From Roseivivax marinus (lineage in GTDB: Bacteria > Pseudomonadota > Alphaproteobacteria > Rhodobacterales > Rhodobacteraceae), in NCBI RefSeq assembly GCF_900109705.1, contig NZ_FOAI01000005.1, positions 186,001 through 250,000 on the forward strand: a stretch of 64,000 bases of DNA. The letters run 5' to 3'. The position numbers and the translations under genes are program-made. Shown in pieces: positions 21,564 to 30,282 of this stretch (within the stretch, counting starts at the first letter, position 1; the number at the start of each line of letters is the position of its first letter). Under the pieces are notes generated by a model. It was not told the origin of the DNA, made no database searches, and saw only the letters and a list, made by a program, of their open reading frames with translations.

Positions 21564-23651
21564 ATGGCGCGGGGGTTTGTGTCGGGGGCCGCTTTGGGCC
21601 TTGTCGTGTCGACGGTGGCCGCCGGTGGGCTCTCGCTGGCGATCGGGTTTCCCGAAGGGACGGACGCGCCGGGGCTCGAGGACGGGGCCGCCGTGGATGC
21701 CGCCGCCCTGGATGAGGCCGAGGTCGTCGAAAGCCCGGGCGAGGCGGCGCCGATGGCTCCCGATACCGAGAAACCTGACACGGAGTCGGAGGATGACGTC
21801 GCCGCTCTGGAAGGCGGTGGCGAGGCCCCCGAGATCGAGGGGGCTTCCGGGGATGGTGCGGTGACCATGCCCGAGGATCGCGCGGCGCCCGATGCCGCGA
21901 CCGCACCGACCTCCGAGCCTGTCGTGGTGACCGAGGAGGCCGAGGCGGAGGCCGAGCCTGCAAGCGACGATCTGGCAGAGGCCGAGACGGCGGATGTTGC
22001 GTCCGACACCGCCGCGGATGATACGATCCCCACCGTCGAAGAGCGCGAGGTCGGACCCGCGCGCCGTCCGGGCGAAGAGACCGAGGTCGCGCGGACCGAC
22101 GGGCCGAGCCTCGATGCGCCGGACGATGCGCGTGCCGACGACGTGGCCGGAGGCGATACCGCACCGCTCGACCGGCCCCAAGCCGGGGCGCCGGATTCCG
22201 CACTCGATGCGCCGCGCGAAAGCGGCAGCGGCGCCCGTGTCGCCGTGTCCACCGACGCGCCGGTGATGACCGCCCCCGTGGCGGACGGCCCCTCCATGCC
22301 TGCACCCGAGAGCGGGCCGGACGTGCAAACCGACCCCGGCCAGCCTCCCGCGCCCACCTTCCCCGAAGACGAGAGCGGGCTGGTGTCGGATGCAGGGGCA
22401 GGCGAAGACCCTGCGGACGGCACGACGGCGGCCGCCGTGGCCGAGAGGTCGCCCGTGTCCGACGAACAAGATGCCGACGACCCGGAAACCGGGGAAACCG
22501 GCAACGCACAGGCTGTGGAAGAGGCTGACGTCGACATGCCTTCCGAGGCCGAAGGCGTGAACGACGAAGAAGCGGACTCCGCCGCGGACATCGACATGGC
22601 CGACCCGGAAACCGCGCCCGAGCCCGCCGAGATGGCCGAGGCCACGACCGGGAGCGACGGGTCCGATGTGACGGATGCCGACGCCGACGTGGCGCGCGAC
22701 GAACCGTCCGAGGAGCCCGGGATCGACCCGACCGAGGAGCGCTTGCCCGGCGAGACGACCGGACCCAACAGCAACGTGGCACAGGCAGGTGACATGCCGG
22801 CCGAGGGCGAGGACGCTCCTTCCGGCGATGGCCCCGCGATCGGCGAGATGGCGGGCTCGATCATCGATCGCAACAACGCGGTGCCTGTCAATCGTCCCGG
22901 CGACGATGCCGCTCCCGAAGCCGACGAGGCAGACGAGGCCGCCGAGGACACCGCCCCGGTCCAGCGCTACGCCGCGCCGCGCGTGCCGACCGAGGGGCAG
23001 CCGGCCATGTCCATCGTCCTGATCGACGACGGCACCGGCCCGCTCGGGCCGGACGCGCTCGACGCCTTCCCGTTCCCGGTGACCTTCGCGGTCGATCCGG
23101 GGCTTCCGGACGCCGAGGCGCGGATGCGTGGCTACCGCGACCAAGGCTTCGAGGTCATGACGCTTGCGGCGGTGCCCCAGGGTGCGGGGCCGCAGGACGT
23201 GGAGGTGGCGCTGGAAGCCGCGCTCACCGGGGTGCCGGAGGCGGTTGGCGTGCTCGAGGCGCCGGGGGGCGGTTTGCAGGGCTCGCGCGCGGTGTCGGAT
23301 CAGCTCGCCTCGGTGCTGGGCGATACCGGCCACGGTCTTCTGGTCCAGTCCAACGGGCTGAACACCGGGCAGCAGCTGGCGGAGCGGGCGGGGGTGCCGT
23401 CGGCCACCGTGTTCCGGGACTTCGACGGCGACGGGCAGGATCCCCGGGTGCAGCGCCGCTTCCTCGATCAGGCGGCGTTCCGCGCCCGGCAGGAGGGGGC
23501 CGTGATCATGCTTGGCCGCCTCAGGGCGGATACGGTATCGGCGCTGCTGCTGTGGAGCCTTCAGGACCGCGCGGGGCAGGTGGCCCTGGTGCCGGCATCG
23601 CAGGTGCTTCGAGGCGATCTCGATGACCCGGATGCTGCTGCGACGGACTAG
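21564..23651 (+). CDS. Divergent polysaccharide deacetylase (YibQ/DUF610) with long acidic linker
   Basis: Probable envelope protein of 695 residues. An N-terminal hydrophobic segment (MARGFVSGAALGLVVSTVAAGGLSL, residues 1-25 as location) would anchor or export it. Residues about 30-480 are a low-complexity linker dominated by Asp, Glu, Ala and Pro, surely disordered. From about residue 482 a compact domain begins (MSIVLIDDGTGPLG, FPVTFAVDPG, RGYRDQGFEVMTL) that matches the divergent polysaccharide deacetylase family, which keeps the NodB-like fold with altered metal ligands. Family members often follow ctpA and envC-type envelope genes; here it stands alone, divergent from trpG. The linker is far longer than usual and may span the periplasm or cell wall. 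Confidence 0.8.
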   Translation: MARGFVSGAALGLVVSTVAAGGLSLAIGFPEGTDAPGLEDGAAVDAAALDEAEVVESPGEAAPMAPDTEKPDTESEDDVAALEGGGEAPEIEGASGDGAVTMPEDRAAPDAATAPTSEPVVVTEEAEAEAEPASDDLAEAETADVASDTAADDTIPTVEEREVGPARRPGEETEVARTDGPSLDAPDDARADDVAGGDTAPLDRPQAGAPDSALDAPRESGSGARVAVSTDAPVMTAPVADGPSMPAPESGPDVQTDPGQPPAPTFPEDESGLVSDAGAGEDPADGTTAAAVAERSPVSDEQDADDPETGETGNAQAVEEADVDMPSEAEGVNDEEADSAADIDMADPETAPEPAEMAEATTGSDGSDVTDADADVARDEPSEEPGIDPTEERLPGETTGPNSNVAQAGDMPAEGEDAPSGDGPAIGEMAGSIIDRNNAVPVNRPGDDAAPEADEADEAAEDTAPVQRYAAPRVPTEGQPAMSIVLIDDGTGPLGPDALDAFPFPVTFAVDPGLPDAEARMRGYRDQGFEVMTLAAVPQGAGPQDVEVALEAALTGVPEAVGVLEAPGGGLQGSRAVSDQLASVLGDTGHGLLVQSNGLNTGQQLAERAGVPSATVFRDFDGDGQDPRVQRRFLDQAAFRARQEGAVIMLGRLRADTVSALLLWSLQDRAGQVALVPASQVLRGDLDDPDAAATD

Positions 23652-23705
23652 CTGTGTGCGAATGCGGTCCCTGGTCAGGGACCGCGATACCGGTCAGTGC
23701 CGGTC

Positions 23706-23879
23706 TCAGATGTGCGTGTCGTCGTAGGCGACGTGGCCGAGGCCCCAACGCAGCGCGAGGGCCGCTACGATCAGGACCGGCAGCATCGTGGCTGCGCCGA
23801 GTGCGCTGAACGCCCAGACGGTCACCGCGGCTGCGGCGATCACGAAGAGGACGAGCAGGGCGAAAAATGTCACGGGCAT
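23706..23879 (-). CDS. Small hypothetical membrane protein (57 aa)
   Basis: A short protein made almost wholly of two hydrophobic helices (MPVTFFALLVLFVIAAA, then ALGAATMLPVLIVAALAL, positions 1-20 and 25-45) and a polar tail rich in Asp and His (AYDDTHI). The start is supported by AAAGGAG placed 7 nt before the ATG; a longer frame upstream has no such site. Function is unknown. It is convergent with the deacetylase gene, 54 bp apart. Confidence 0.6.
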   Translation of the reverse strand: MPVTFFALLVLFVIAAAAVTVWAFSALGAATMLPVLIVAALALRWGLGHVAYDDTHI

Positions 23880-24046
23880 CAACGTCTCCTTTCCCCACGA
23901 AGCAATATGGGCGTCTCCAACCCGTAGGGAAAGCCCCGAGTGGCGAGATAGGTCCTCGTGTCGCGGCACTCCGCGGCCCGGATCACGCAACCGTGCGAGC
24001 GACGAGATCAATGACTCAATGATTGCCGCGCCGGGCCGTTGCGAAT

Positions 24047-24061
24047 GTTCTTCAAACGTTC
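24047..24061 (+). promoter_or_regulatory. LexA-type SOS box GTTC-N7-GTTC
   Basis: A direct repeat GTTC (24047-24050), seven bases, GTTC (24058-24061). This is the alphaproteobacterial LexA operator pattern. It ends 12 bp before the start codon of the radical SAM gene, a position at which a bound repressor would block initiation. An 8-base pattern can occur by chance about once in a window of this size, so the location is the main argument. Confidence 0.5.
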
Positions 24062-24073
24062 CATTATTTGGCC

Positions 24074-25159
24074 ATGTCGCGCCACCTCAACCCGATCGCC
24101 TCAGATACCGCCCGCGGGCGCGGTGCGGGATCGTGTGACACCGGCAGGTTCGAGCGGCATTCCCGTGCCGCCGACCATGACGGCTGGGACATCCCCGAGG
24201 AGGTGAGGGTCCTGCGCACGCAGGTCAGCGAGGAACGGCCGCGCAGCGTTCTGAACTACGTGCGCTCTCCGGACATTCCGTTCGACCGCACGATCAATCC
24301 CTACCGGGGGTGCGAGCATGGCTGCATCTACTGCTTCGCCCGGCCCAGCCATGCCTACCTCAACCTGTCGCCCGGGCTCGACTTCGAGACCAAACTGATC
24401 GCGCGGCCGGAGGCGCCTGCGGTTCTGGATCGGGAGCTGCGCGCCAAGGGCTACCGTCCGGCACCGGTAGCCATCGGCACCAACACCGATCCTTACCAGC
24501 CCGTGGAGCGCGAACGTGGCATCATGCGTGCGATCCTCGGTGTGCTGCGCGACTTCCGCCACCCCGTCGGCATCGTGACGAAGGGCGCGATGGTCGAGCG
24601 TGATGAGGACATCCTCTCGTCGATGGCGGCCGAGGGTCTTGCGCGGGTCGGGATTTCGATCACCACGCTCGACCCGGTTCTGGCGCGGCGGATGGAGCCG
24701 CGTGCCCCGGCGCCCGCCCGGCGCCTTGCGGCGATCCGGCGACTGACCGATGCCGGCATTCCGGTGCGGCTGATGGTGTCTCCGGTGGTGCCCGCGCTCA
24801 CCGACCCCGAGATGGAAGCGATCCTGGAGGCGGGCGCCGAAGCCGGCGCGGATGCGGCGAGCTGGATCATGCTGCGATTGCCGCGCGAGGTCTCTCCGCT
24901 GTGGCAGGATTGGCTCGAGGCGCATTACCCCGACCGTGCGGAACGGGTGATGAACCGCCTGAGAGAAATGCACGGGGGCAAGGAATACGACAGCGCGTGG
25001 CATCGACGGATGCGCGGCGAGGGACCCTATGCCGAGATCATCGGGCGTCGATTCGCGGTGGCTGCGCGTCGCCTCGGCCTCGATCGCAAGACCCCGCAGC
25101 TTCGGATGGACCTGTTTGCACCGCCACTGCGCAGTGGTGACCAGATGAGCCTGTTTTAA
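24074..25159 (+). CDS. PA0069-family radical SAM protein (SplB-related)
   Basis: Predicted [4Fe-4S]/SAM enzyme of 361 residues. The cluster-binding CxxxCxxC motif is in GCEHGCIYCFAR. Other family marks are INPYRGCEH, IGTNTDPYQPVE and the ISITTLD strand. Members are grouped with spore photoproduct lyase-like DNA repair enzymes, but no substrate is established for this subgroup. The start chosen is MSRHLNPIAS; an upstream frame of 17 codons would contain the putative LexA box. There is no good Shine-Dalgarno. The box suggests induction after DNA damage, which fits a repair role, by inference. Confidence 0.85.
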   Translation: MSRHLNPIASDTARGRGAGSCDTGRFERHSRAADHDGWDIPEEVRVLRTQVSEERPRSVLNYVRSPDIPFDRTINPYRGCEHGCIYCFARPSHAYLNLSPGLDFETKLIARPEAPAVLDRELRAKGYRPAPVAIGTNTDPYQPVERERGIMRAILGVLRDFRHPVGIVTKGAMVERDEDILSSMAAEGLARVGISITTLDPVLARRMEPRAPAPARRLAAIRRLTDAGIPVRLMVSPVVPALTDPEMEAILEAGAEAGADAASWIMLRLPREVSPLWQDWLEAHYPDRAERVMNRLREMHGGKEYDSAWHRRMRGEGPYAEIIGRRFAVAARRLGLDRKTPQLRMDLFAPPLRSGDQMSLF

Positions 25160-25318
25160 AGGCGGAATGCGAATCAACGAGATTGGCACGCAAACAATAT
25201 TGAAACAATCGACCCGAAAGCGTCGGCGGCGTTGCAACAATCTTTTGACTTTTTGCGAAACCCAAACGCGGTCCCGGGCGTGGGTGCGGTACCATTCACA
25301 AGAACCCTTGGAGGTTTC

Positions 25319-27754
25319 ATGGCTGCAACCGCACAATCCTACGGCGACGTCGCGACAAGCATCGACAGCGCCGAAGCGATCTATTCCGTCGACTTCGCAT
25401 CGCTCAACAACTCGGGCGTCACCGGCACTGCGCTGGTCACGCTCAGCCCGGAAGGCGACGACGGCAGCCAGCAGGTGACCGTCTCCATCGCCGTCGAGGG
25501 CATGGAGCCCAACCAGCCGGTTCCTCAGCACATTCACGGTCTGTTTGACGACGACGGCAACCCCGTCGACTCGACCACGCCCGACATCAGCAACGACAGT
25601 GACAACGACGGCTACGTCGAGGTCCTTGAAGGCGTGTCGAGCTACGGCGACGTGCTTCTTCCGCTGACCGACGCCGAAGGCGAGGCGCCGACCGCCCGCG
25701 CCGACGGCTCGTTCGTCTACACCTACTCGTTCGATCTCAACGACGACTCGAACTTCTTCAGCCCGGTCACGGACACCGACTACGAGGGCGACGACATCAC
25801 GCCGCTCGACCTGCGCGAGATCGTCCTGCATGGCCAGAACGTGCCCGACCTCGCGGGTGAAGGCACCGACGGCGAAGTCGATGGCGGCGAGAACGGCTTC
25901 ACGGCCATCTTGCCCGTCGCGGCCGGCGAACTGACCCAGACCGACAGCATGCGTGCCGCCGAGATCCTGGGACAGCAGCGTGACGTGGCCGGCATCGATG
26001 CCACCGCGGACGCGGACGGCGATGTCCTTGTGGGCTTCGGCGCGGACGACATGCTGACCGGCGCGGAAGGCTCCGACACGCTTGCCGGCCAAGAGGGCAA
26101 CGACACCATCTCCGGTGGGGATGATGCCAACGCCGAGAACGATGCCGACGACGTCGCGGCCGGCAGCCTCGAGATCGGTGACTACGATAACGCCTATGCA
26201 GGCGGGTCGGGTGACGACGAGATCAACGGCGGCGTGGGTGACGACATCATCACCGGCGACGACGACAGCCGCGTTTCGGCCGCTGCCGACATCGGGTTCG
26301 ATGCCGACGCCGATGGCTCCGACATGATCCGTGGCGGTGCAGGCAACGACGAGATCCACGTGGGGTCGTGGGCCGACGGCGACGACGGCTTCGACAACAC
26401 CCACACCGGTAACTCGGCCGACACCGCGTCGGGCAACGAGGGCAACGACATCCTGATCGGCGACATGGGCAGCGACGTCCTCGACGGCGACTCGGGCAAT
26501 GACACGATCAGCGATGCCAGCGACACCGACAACGCCTTCAACGGCGCGGATGCCGGTGCCTCGGGTGCCCTGCCGATCGACCAGTACGACAACGCCTATG
26601 CCGGCGGTGCTGGTGACGACATGATCACCGGCAGCGCAGGTGACGACATCATCACCGGCGACGACGACAGCCGCGTGTCGGCGGCCAACGGCAGCGCCTT
26701 CGATGCCAACGCCGACGGTGGCGACACCATCTACGGCGGTGCCGGCAATGACGAGATCCATACCGGGTCCTGGGCCGACGGCGACGAAGGGTTCGAGAAC
26801 ACCCACACCGGGTCCGCAACCGACATCGTCTACGGTGAAGCCGGCGACGACATCCTGCGCGGCGATTCGGGCAACGACTTCCTGTCCGGCGGCGAAGGTA
26901 ACGACGACATCGTCGGCGGTGGCGGCACCGACTCGATCCTCGGCAACGCCGGCGACGACATGCTGACCGGCGGAAGTGGCTCCGACAACATCGCGGGTGG
27001 CAGCGGCAACGACGAGGTCGCGGGCCTCGGCGGTGACGACATGCTTGGCGGTGGCCAGGGCATGGACACCATCTACGGTGGTGAAGGCGACGACTCGATC
27101 GGCGGCGGCATGGACGACGATGTCGTCTATGGCGGTCTCGGCGCCGACGTCGTGTCGGGCGGCGACGGCAACGACCGCCTGGTTGGCACTGCCGCGCCCG
27201 CGGAAGGCGATGACGACGACGATGGTGACGACGACTCCGTCGAGATGGACGGTGCGGACACCATGGGCGGCGCCGACGGCGACGACACCGTGATCGGCGC
27301 TCAGGGTGACGATTCGCTCGGCGGCGGTGCCGGTGACGACTCCATCGTGGGTGGTTTCGGCGACGACTCCATCGGCGGCGGTGGCGGCATGGACACCATC
27401 TTTGCCGGCCAGGGTGACGACTTCGCCGCAGGCGGCGCGGGCATGGACGAAATCCATGGTCAGGCCGGCGACGACCGCATCAACGGCGGTGGCGGCGACG
27501 ACAAGCTGTGGGGCAACGATGGTGACGACACCTTCGTCTTCAACGACCTCACCGCAGGCGAGACCGACACGATCATGGACTTCGAGGATGGCGACACCCT
27601 CTTCATGGTCGGCGCGCAGTTCTCGGACGTCACGGTCACCGACACCTCGTCGGACGACATGATGCAGGCGACCGTCGAGGTGATGGACCACACCATCGTG
27701 CTCGAGGGCGTGGACGCGACGACCATCGACCAAGACGACTTCGCGTTCCTCTGA
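25319..27754 (+). CDS. CHRD-domain RTX-type calcium-binding secreted protein
   Basis: An 811-residue, very acidic protein. Residues about 15-215 form a CHRD domain (VPQHIHGLFDDDG, LREIVLHGQN). From about residue 240 to 730 it is filled with RTX nonapeptides of the GGxGxDxUx type (GGAGNDEIH, GNDGDDTF) that bind calcium as a parallel beta roll. The last about 75 residues end in DDFAFL after a hydrophobic segment, as expected for an uncleaved C-terminal signal of type I secretion. No signal peptide is present. A tandem module of 134 residues is duplicated (see repeat). The secretion ABC transporter is not nearby. GGAGG lies 4 nt before the ATG; an in-frame start 29 codons upstream lacks one. The product is likely a surface or extracellular calcium-dependent protein of unknown role. 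Confidence 0.88.
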   Translation: MAATAQSYGDVATSIDSAEAIYSVDFASLNNSGVTGTALVTLSPEGDDGSQQVTVSIAVEGMEPNQPVPQHIHGLFDDDGNPVDSTTPDISNDSDNDGYVEVLEGVSSYGDVLLPLTDAEGEAPTARADGSFVYTYSFDLNDDSNFFSPVTDTDYEGDDITPLDLREIVLHGQNVPDLAGEGTDGEVDGGENGFTAILPVAAGELTQTDSMRAAEILGQQRDVAGIDATADADGDVLVGFGADDMLTGAEGSDTLAGQEGNDTISGGDDANAENDADDVAAGSLEIGDYDNAYAGGSGDDEINGGVGDDIITGDDDSRVSAAADIGFDADADGSDMIRGGAGNDEIHVGSWADGDDGFDNTHTGNSADTASGNEGNDILIGDMGSDVLDGDSGNDTISDASDTDNAFNGADAGASGALPIDQYDNAYAGGAGDDMITGSAGDDIITGDDDSRVSAANGSAFDANADGGDTIYGGAGNDEIHTGSWADGDEGFENTHTGSATDIVYGEAGDDILRGDSGNDFLSGGEGNDDIVGGGGTDSILGNAGDDMLTGGSGSDNIAGGSGNDEVAGLGGDDMLGGGQGMDTIYGGEGDDSIGGGMDDDVVYGGLGADVVSGGDGNDRLVGTAAPAEGDDDDDGDDDSVEMDGADTMGGADGDDTVIGAQGDDSLGGGAGDDSIVGGFGDDSIGGGGGMDTIFAGQGDDFAAGGAGMDEIHGQAGDDRINGGGGDDKLWGNDGDDTFVFNDLTAGETDTIMDFEDGDTLFMVGAQFSDVTVTDTSSDDMMQATVEVMDHTIVLEGVDATTIDQDDFAFL
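26098..26890 (+). repeat. Tandem duplication of a ~402-nt RTX module
   Basis: The module containing YDNAYAGG, then GDDIITGDDDSRVSAA, then GSWADGD and NTHTG occurs twice in the same order. The second YDNAYAGG codon block starts 402 nt (134 residues) after the first (26183 and 26585). About the first 95 residues of the two copies are close in sequence; the ends have drifted. The wider RTX repeat tract extends from about 26040 to 27520. Confidence 0.85.
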
Positions 27755-27815
27755 GGTCTTGCGCGGTTCGGGGCGCCCCTCGCGGGTGCCCCGAACCCGG
27801 CTGCACCAGAACAGG

Positions 27816-27853
27816 AAAGGCCCGGCTCGCATCGCGCGCCGGGCCTTTTTTCT
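27816..27853. terminator. Intrinsic terminator after the RTX gene
   Basis: Arms AAGGCCCGGC (27817-27826) and GCCGGGCCTT (27838-27847) form a 10-bp stem with an 11-nt loop, followed by T7. An A3 tract precedes it, so it may also serve the convergent zeta-inhibitor gene on the other strand. Confidence 0.9.
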
Positions 27854-27893
27854 TGTCTCGCTCTGTTGCGCCCGGTCTGCCGGGAGCGTCCGC

Positions 27894-28208
27894 TCAGTGC
27901 TCTTCGGCGAGCTGCTTCTTGGCATCGAGCAGGCACTCGGCCATTTGCGCGCGGATTTCGTCGGGGCTCGACTTGTCCCCGAGATCGCCCGCGACCTTGC
28001 GCACCACGTCCTCGTGGCCGGCCTCCTCGAAATCCGCCTTCACGACCTCCTTGGCGTAGGCTTCGGCCTCGTCGCCCGACAGGCCCATCTTCCCGGCCGC
28101 CCAGAGGCCCAGCAGCTTGTTGCGGCGCGCCTCGGCGCGGAATTTCATTTCCTCGTCATGGGCGAACTTGTTCTCGAAGGCGCTTTCGCGATCGTCAAAG
28201 GTGCTCAT
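27894..28208 (-). CDS. DUF1476 protein, F1-ATPase zeta-type inhibitor
   Basis: A 104-residue helical protein of the alphaproteobacterial DUF1476 family, whose Paracoccus member is the zeta subunit that blocks ATP hydrolysis by the F1FO-ATPase. The N-terminus STFDDRESAFENKFAHDEE is the inhibitory region of the family; the rest is a four-helix bundle (LLGLWAAGKMGLSG, EVVKADFEEAGHEDVVRKV). Length and sequence agree with the family. It is convergent with the RTX gene and divergent from purC. The role in ATPase control is by family knowledge; Rhodobacter-type homologues may inhibit less strongly. Confidence 0.88.
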   Translation of the reverse strand: MSTFDDRESAFENKFAHDEEMKFRAEARRNKLLGLWAAGKMGLSGDEAEAYAKEVVKADFEEAGHEDVVRKVAGDLGDKSSPDEIRAQMAECLLDAKKQLAEEH

Positions 28209-28369
28209 GGTCCTGCTCCCGGCACTGGTGATCCACGTGCCAAGCTATGCCGCGCGGAACGGCACCGCGCAACCTGCGCGGCACCCGCGCTTGCGGGGGA
28301 ACCGTGGTTGGACTAAACGACACGCGGGCGGAGGGCCGCTTCCATCCACCTCAATCCGAAAGGGCCGCC

Positions 28370-29131
28370 ATGGCGCGTCGCAAGAAGATCTACGAAGGCA
28401 AGGCGAAGATCCTGTACGAAGGACCGGAACCCGGCACGCTGGTGCAGTACTTCAAGGACGATGCCACCGCCTTCAACGCCCAGAAGAAGGACGTTGTGGA
28501 CGGCAAGGGGGTGCTGAACAACCGCCTGTCCGAGTTCTTCATGACCGGCCTGAACAACATCGGGGTGCCCACGCACTTCATCCGCCGGCTGAACATGCGC
28601 GAGCAGCTCGTCCGCTCGTGCGAGATCATCCCGCTCGAGATCGTGGTGCGCAACGTCGCCGCCGGCTCGCTCGCGCAGCGGCTTGGCCTCGAGGAAGGCG
28701 CCGCGCTGCCGCGCCCGATCGTCGAGTACTACTACAAGGACGACAAGCTGAACGACCCCATGGTCACCGAAGAGCATATTGCCGCCTTCGGCTGGGCCAG
28801 CCAGCAGGACATGGACGACATCCTCAGCCTCGCGCTGCGGGTCAACGACTTCCTGTCCGGCGTGATGATCGCGGTCGGTATCAAGCTCGTGGATTTCAAG
28901 ATCGAGGTCGGCCGCGTCTATGACGGCGACTACCAGCGCCTGATCGTGGCGGACGAGATCTCGCCCGACAGCTGCCGCCTGTGGGATGCCGAGACCGGGC
29001 AAAAGCTCGACAAGGACGTCTTCCGCCGCGATCTGGGCAATCTTGCCGACGCCTATACCGAGGTTGCGCGTCGCCTGGGTGTCATGCCCAAGAACTCGCA
29101 GCCGGTGACGAAGCCGACGCTCATCAATTGA
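28370..29131 (+). CDS. purC: Phosphoribosylaminoimidazole-succinocarboxamide synthase
   Basis: Joins CAIR and aspartate to give SAICAR in purine synthesis, using ATP. The 253-residue protein opens with [14 protein letters not shown], followed by KDDATAFN and the family signature [13 protein letters not shown] and [12 protein letters not shown]. Start: the ATG at [11 protein letters not shown] has AAAGGG 5 nt upstream; the longer frame includes a stretch with no homology. It starts the purC-purS-purQ cluster; purS is 121 bp further on. Confidence 0.97.
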   Translation: MARRKKIYEGKAKILYEGPEPGTLVQYFKDDATAFNAQKKDVVDGKGVLNNRLSEFFMTGLNNIGVPTHFIRRLNMREQLVRSCEIIPLEIVVRNVAAGSLAQRLGLEEGAALPRPIVEYYYKDDKLNDPMVTEEHIAAFGWASQQDMDDILSLALRVNDFLSGVMIAVGIKLVDFKIEVGRVYDGDYQRLIVADEISPDSCRLWDAETGQKLDKDVFRRDLGNLADAYTEVARRLGVMPKNSQPVTKPTLIN

Positions 29132-29252
29132 AAGCGCAAGACGGACGGCAACGTCCGGGACCTGTGCACATACAGAGACAGGGTGCGCGGCCCGAAGCGG
29201 CAGTGAGCCGGGGCCGCACGCCCGCGACCGAGACGGACAGGAGACGGGGCCG

Positions 29253-29483
29253 ATGAAGGCACGGGTGCACGTGATGCTGAAGGACGGCGTGCTCGATCCG
29301 CAGGGCGAGGCGGTCCGCCACGCCCTTGGCGCGATGGGGTTCGACGGTGTCGAGGGGGTTCGCCAGGGAAAGGTAATCGAGCTCGAGCTGGCCGACGGCA
29401 CGACCGAGGACCGCATCGGCGAGATGTGCGAACGCCTGCTCGCCAATACCGTGATCGAGAGCTACCGCATCGAGATCGTGTGA
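29253..29483 (+). CDS. purS: Phosphoribosylformylglycinamidine synthase subunit PurS
   Basis: Small structural subunit that joins PurQ and the small PurL into the active FGAM synthase. The 76-residue protein has the normal length and fold pattern ([30 protein letters not shown] at the two ends). It is preceded by GGAGACGGGGCCG and lies between purC and purQ. Its presence shows that the organism uses the three-part enzyme, so purL must be elsewhere. Confidence 0.97.
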   Translation: MKARVHVMLKDGVLDPQGEAVRHALGAMGFDGVEGVRQGKVIELELADGTTEDRIGEMCERLLANTVIESYRIEIV

Positions 29484-29577
29484 CGCACGCCGTCCGCGCG
29501 TCCCGCCCGGGACCTGCGGTCGGCGCGCCATCCCGAGGCCGGGTCGCGTCCCGGCGGAACCGCGACAGGAGACCGTC

Positions 29578-30246
29578 ATGAAGGCTGCCGTCATCGTCTT
29601 TCCGGGGTCGAACTGCGACCGCGACCTCGCCGTGGCGCTCCGCGCGGCCGGCATCGAGACCGAGATGGTCTGGCACAAGGACACGAGCCTGCCCGAGGGC
29701 ACCGACCTCGTGGGCGTGCCGGGCGGTTTCTCCTACGGCGACTACCTGCGTTGCGGCGCCATCGCCGCGACCTCGCCGGTGATCCGCGCGGTGCATGACC
29801 ACGCGCAACGCGGCGGCTACGTCATCGGCATCTGCAACGGCTTCCAGATCCTTACAGAGACCGGGATGCTGCCCGGCGCGCTGCTGCGCAACGCGGGGCT
29901 CAAGTACATCTGCCGCACGGTGCCGCTTCGGGTCGCCACCGCCGAGAGCGTCTACACCACCGGCTACGCCGCGGGCGACACGATCAACATTCCGATCGCG
30001 CACCACGACGGCAACTACATCGCCGATCCCGATACGCTGTCGCGGCTCGCCGACGAGGACCGCATCGCCTTCACCTATGCCGACAACCCGAACGGCTCGG
30101 TGCACGACATCGCCGGTGTCCTGTCCGAGAACCGCCGGGTGCTCGGCATGATGCCGCACCCCGAACGGGCGGCCGACGCCGCGCATGGCGGGACAGACGG
30201 GCGGCGGCTTTTCGCCCACCTCGCGGACGCGCTGGAATCCGCGTGA
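29578..30246 (+). CDS. purQ: Phosphoribosylformylglycinamidine synthase subunit PurQ
   Basis: Glutaminase subunit of FGAM synthase that supplies ammonia to PurL. The 222-residue class I amidotransferase has the N-terminal [12 protein letters not shown], the oxyanion loop [13 protein letters not shown], the nucleophile in GICNGFQIL and the His/Glu pair in MPHPER. GGAGACC precedes the ATG at a good distance. The dctB gene follows after 36 bp on the same strand without a terminator between them. Confidence 0.97.
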   Translation: MKAAVIVFPGSNCDRDLAVALRAAGIETEMVWHKDTSLPEGTDLVGVPGGFSYGDYLRCGAIAATSPVIRAVHDHAQRGGYVIGICNGFQILTETGMLPGALLRNAGLKYICRTVPLRVATAESVYTTGYAAGDTINIPIAHHDGNYIADPDTLSRLADEDRIAFTYADNPNGSVHDIAGVLSENRRVLGMMPHPERAADAAHGGTDGRRLFAHLADALESA

Positions 30247-30282
30247 CTTGAGCGGCCTGCCGCCACGCCATAGAGTCCCGCA

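Noticed and set aside
26040-27520. Repeats that look periodic, as in a CRISPR array
   Set aside because: They are coding RTX nonapeptides in one open frame with changing codons, not identical repeats with spacers.
24101-27925. A 1,274-codon minus-strand frame over the radical SAM and RTX genes
   Set aside because: Complement of the Gly/Asp codons in the RTX repeats gives Val/Ala/Ile-rich nonsense; the sense genes have clear domains.
30247-30282. Sigma-54 type promoter upstream of dctB
   Set aside because: The gap to purQ is only 36 bp and contains no GG-N10-GC pair in a convincing setting.
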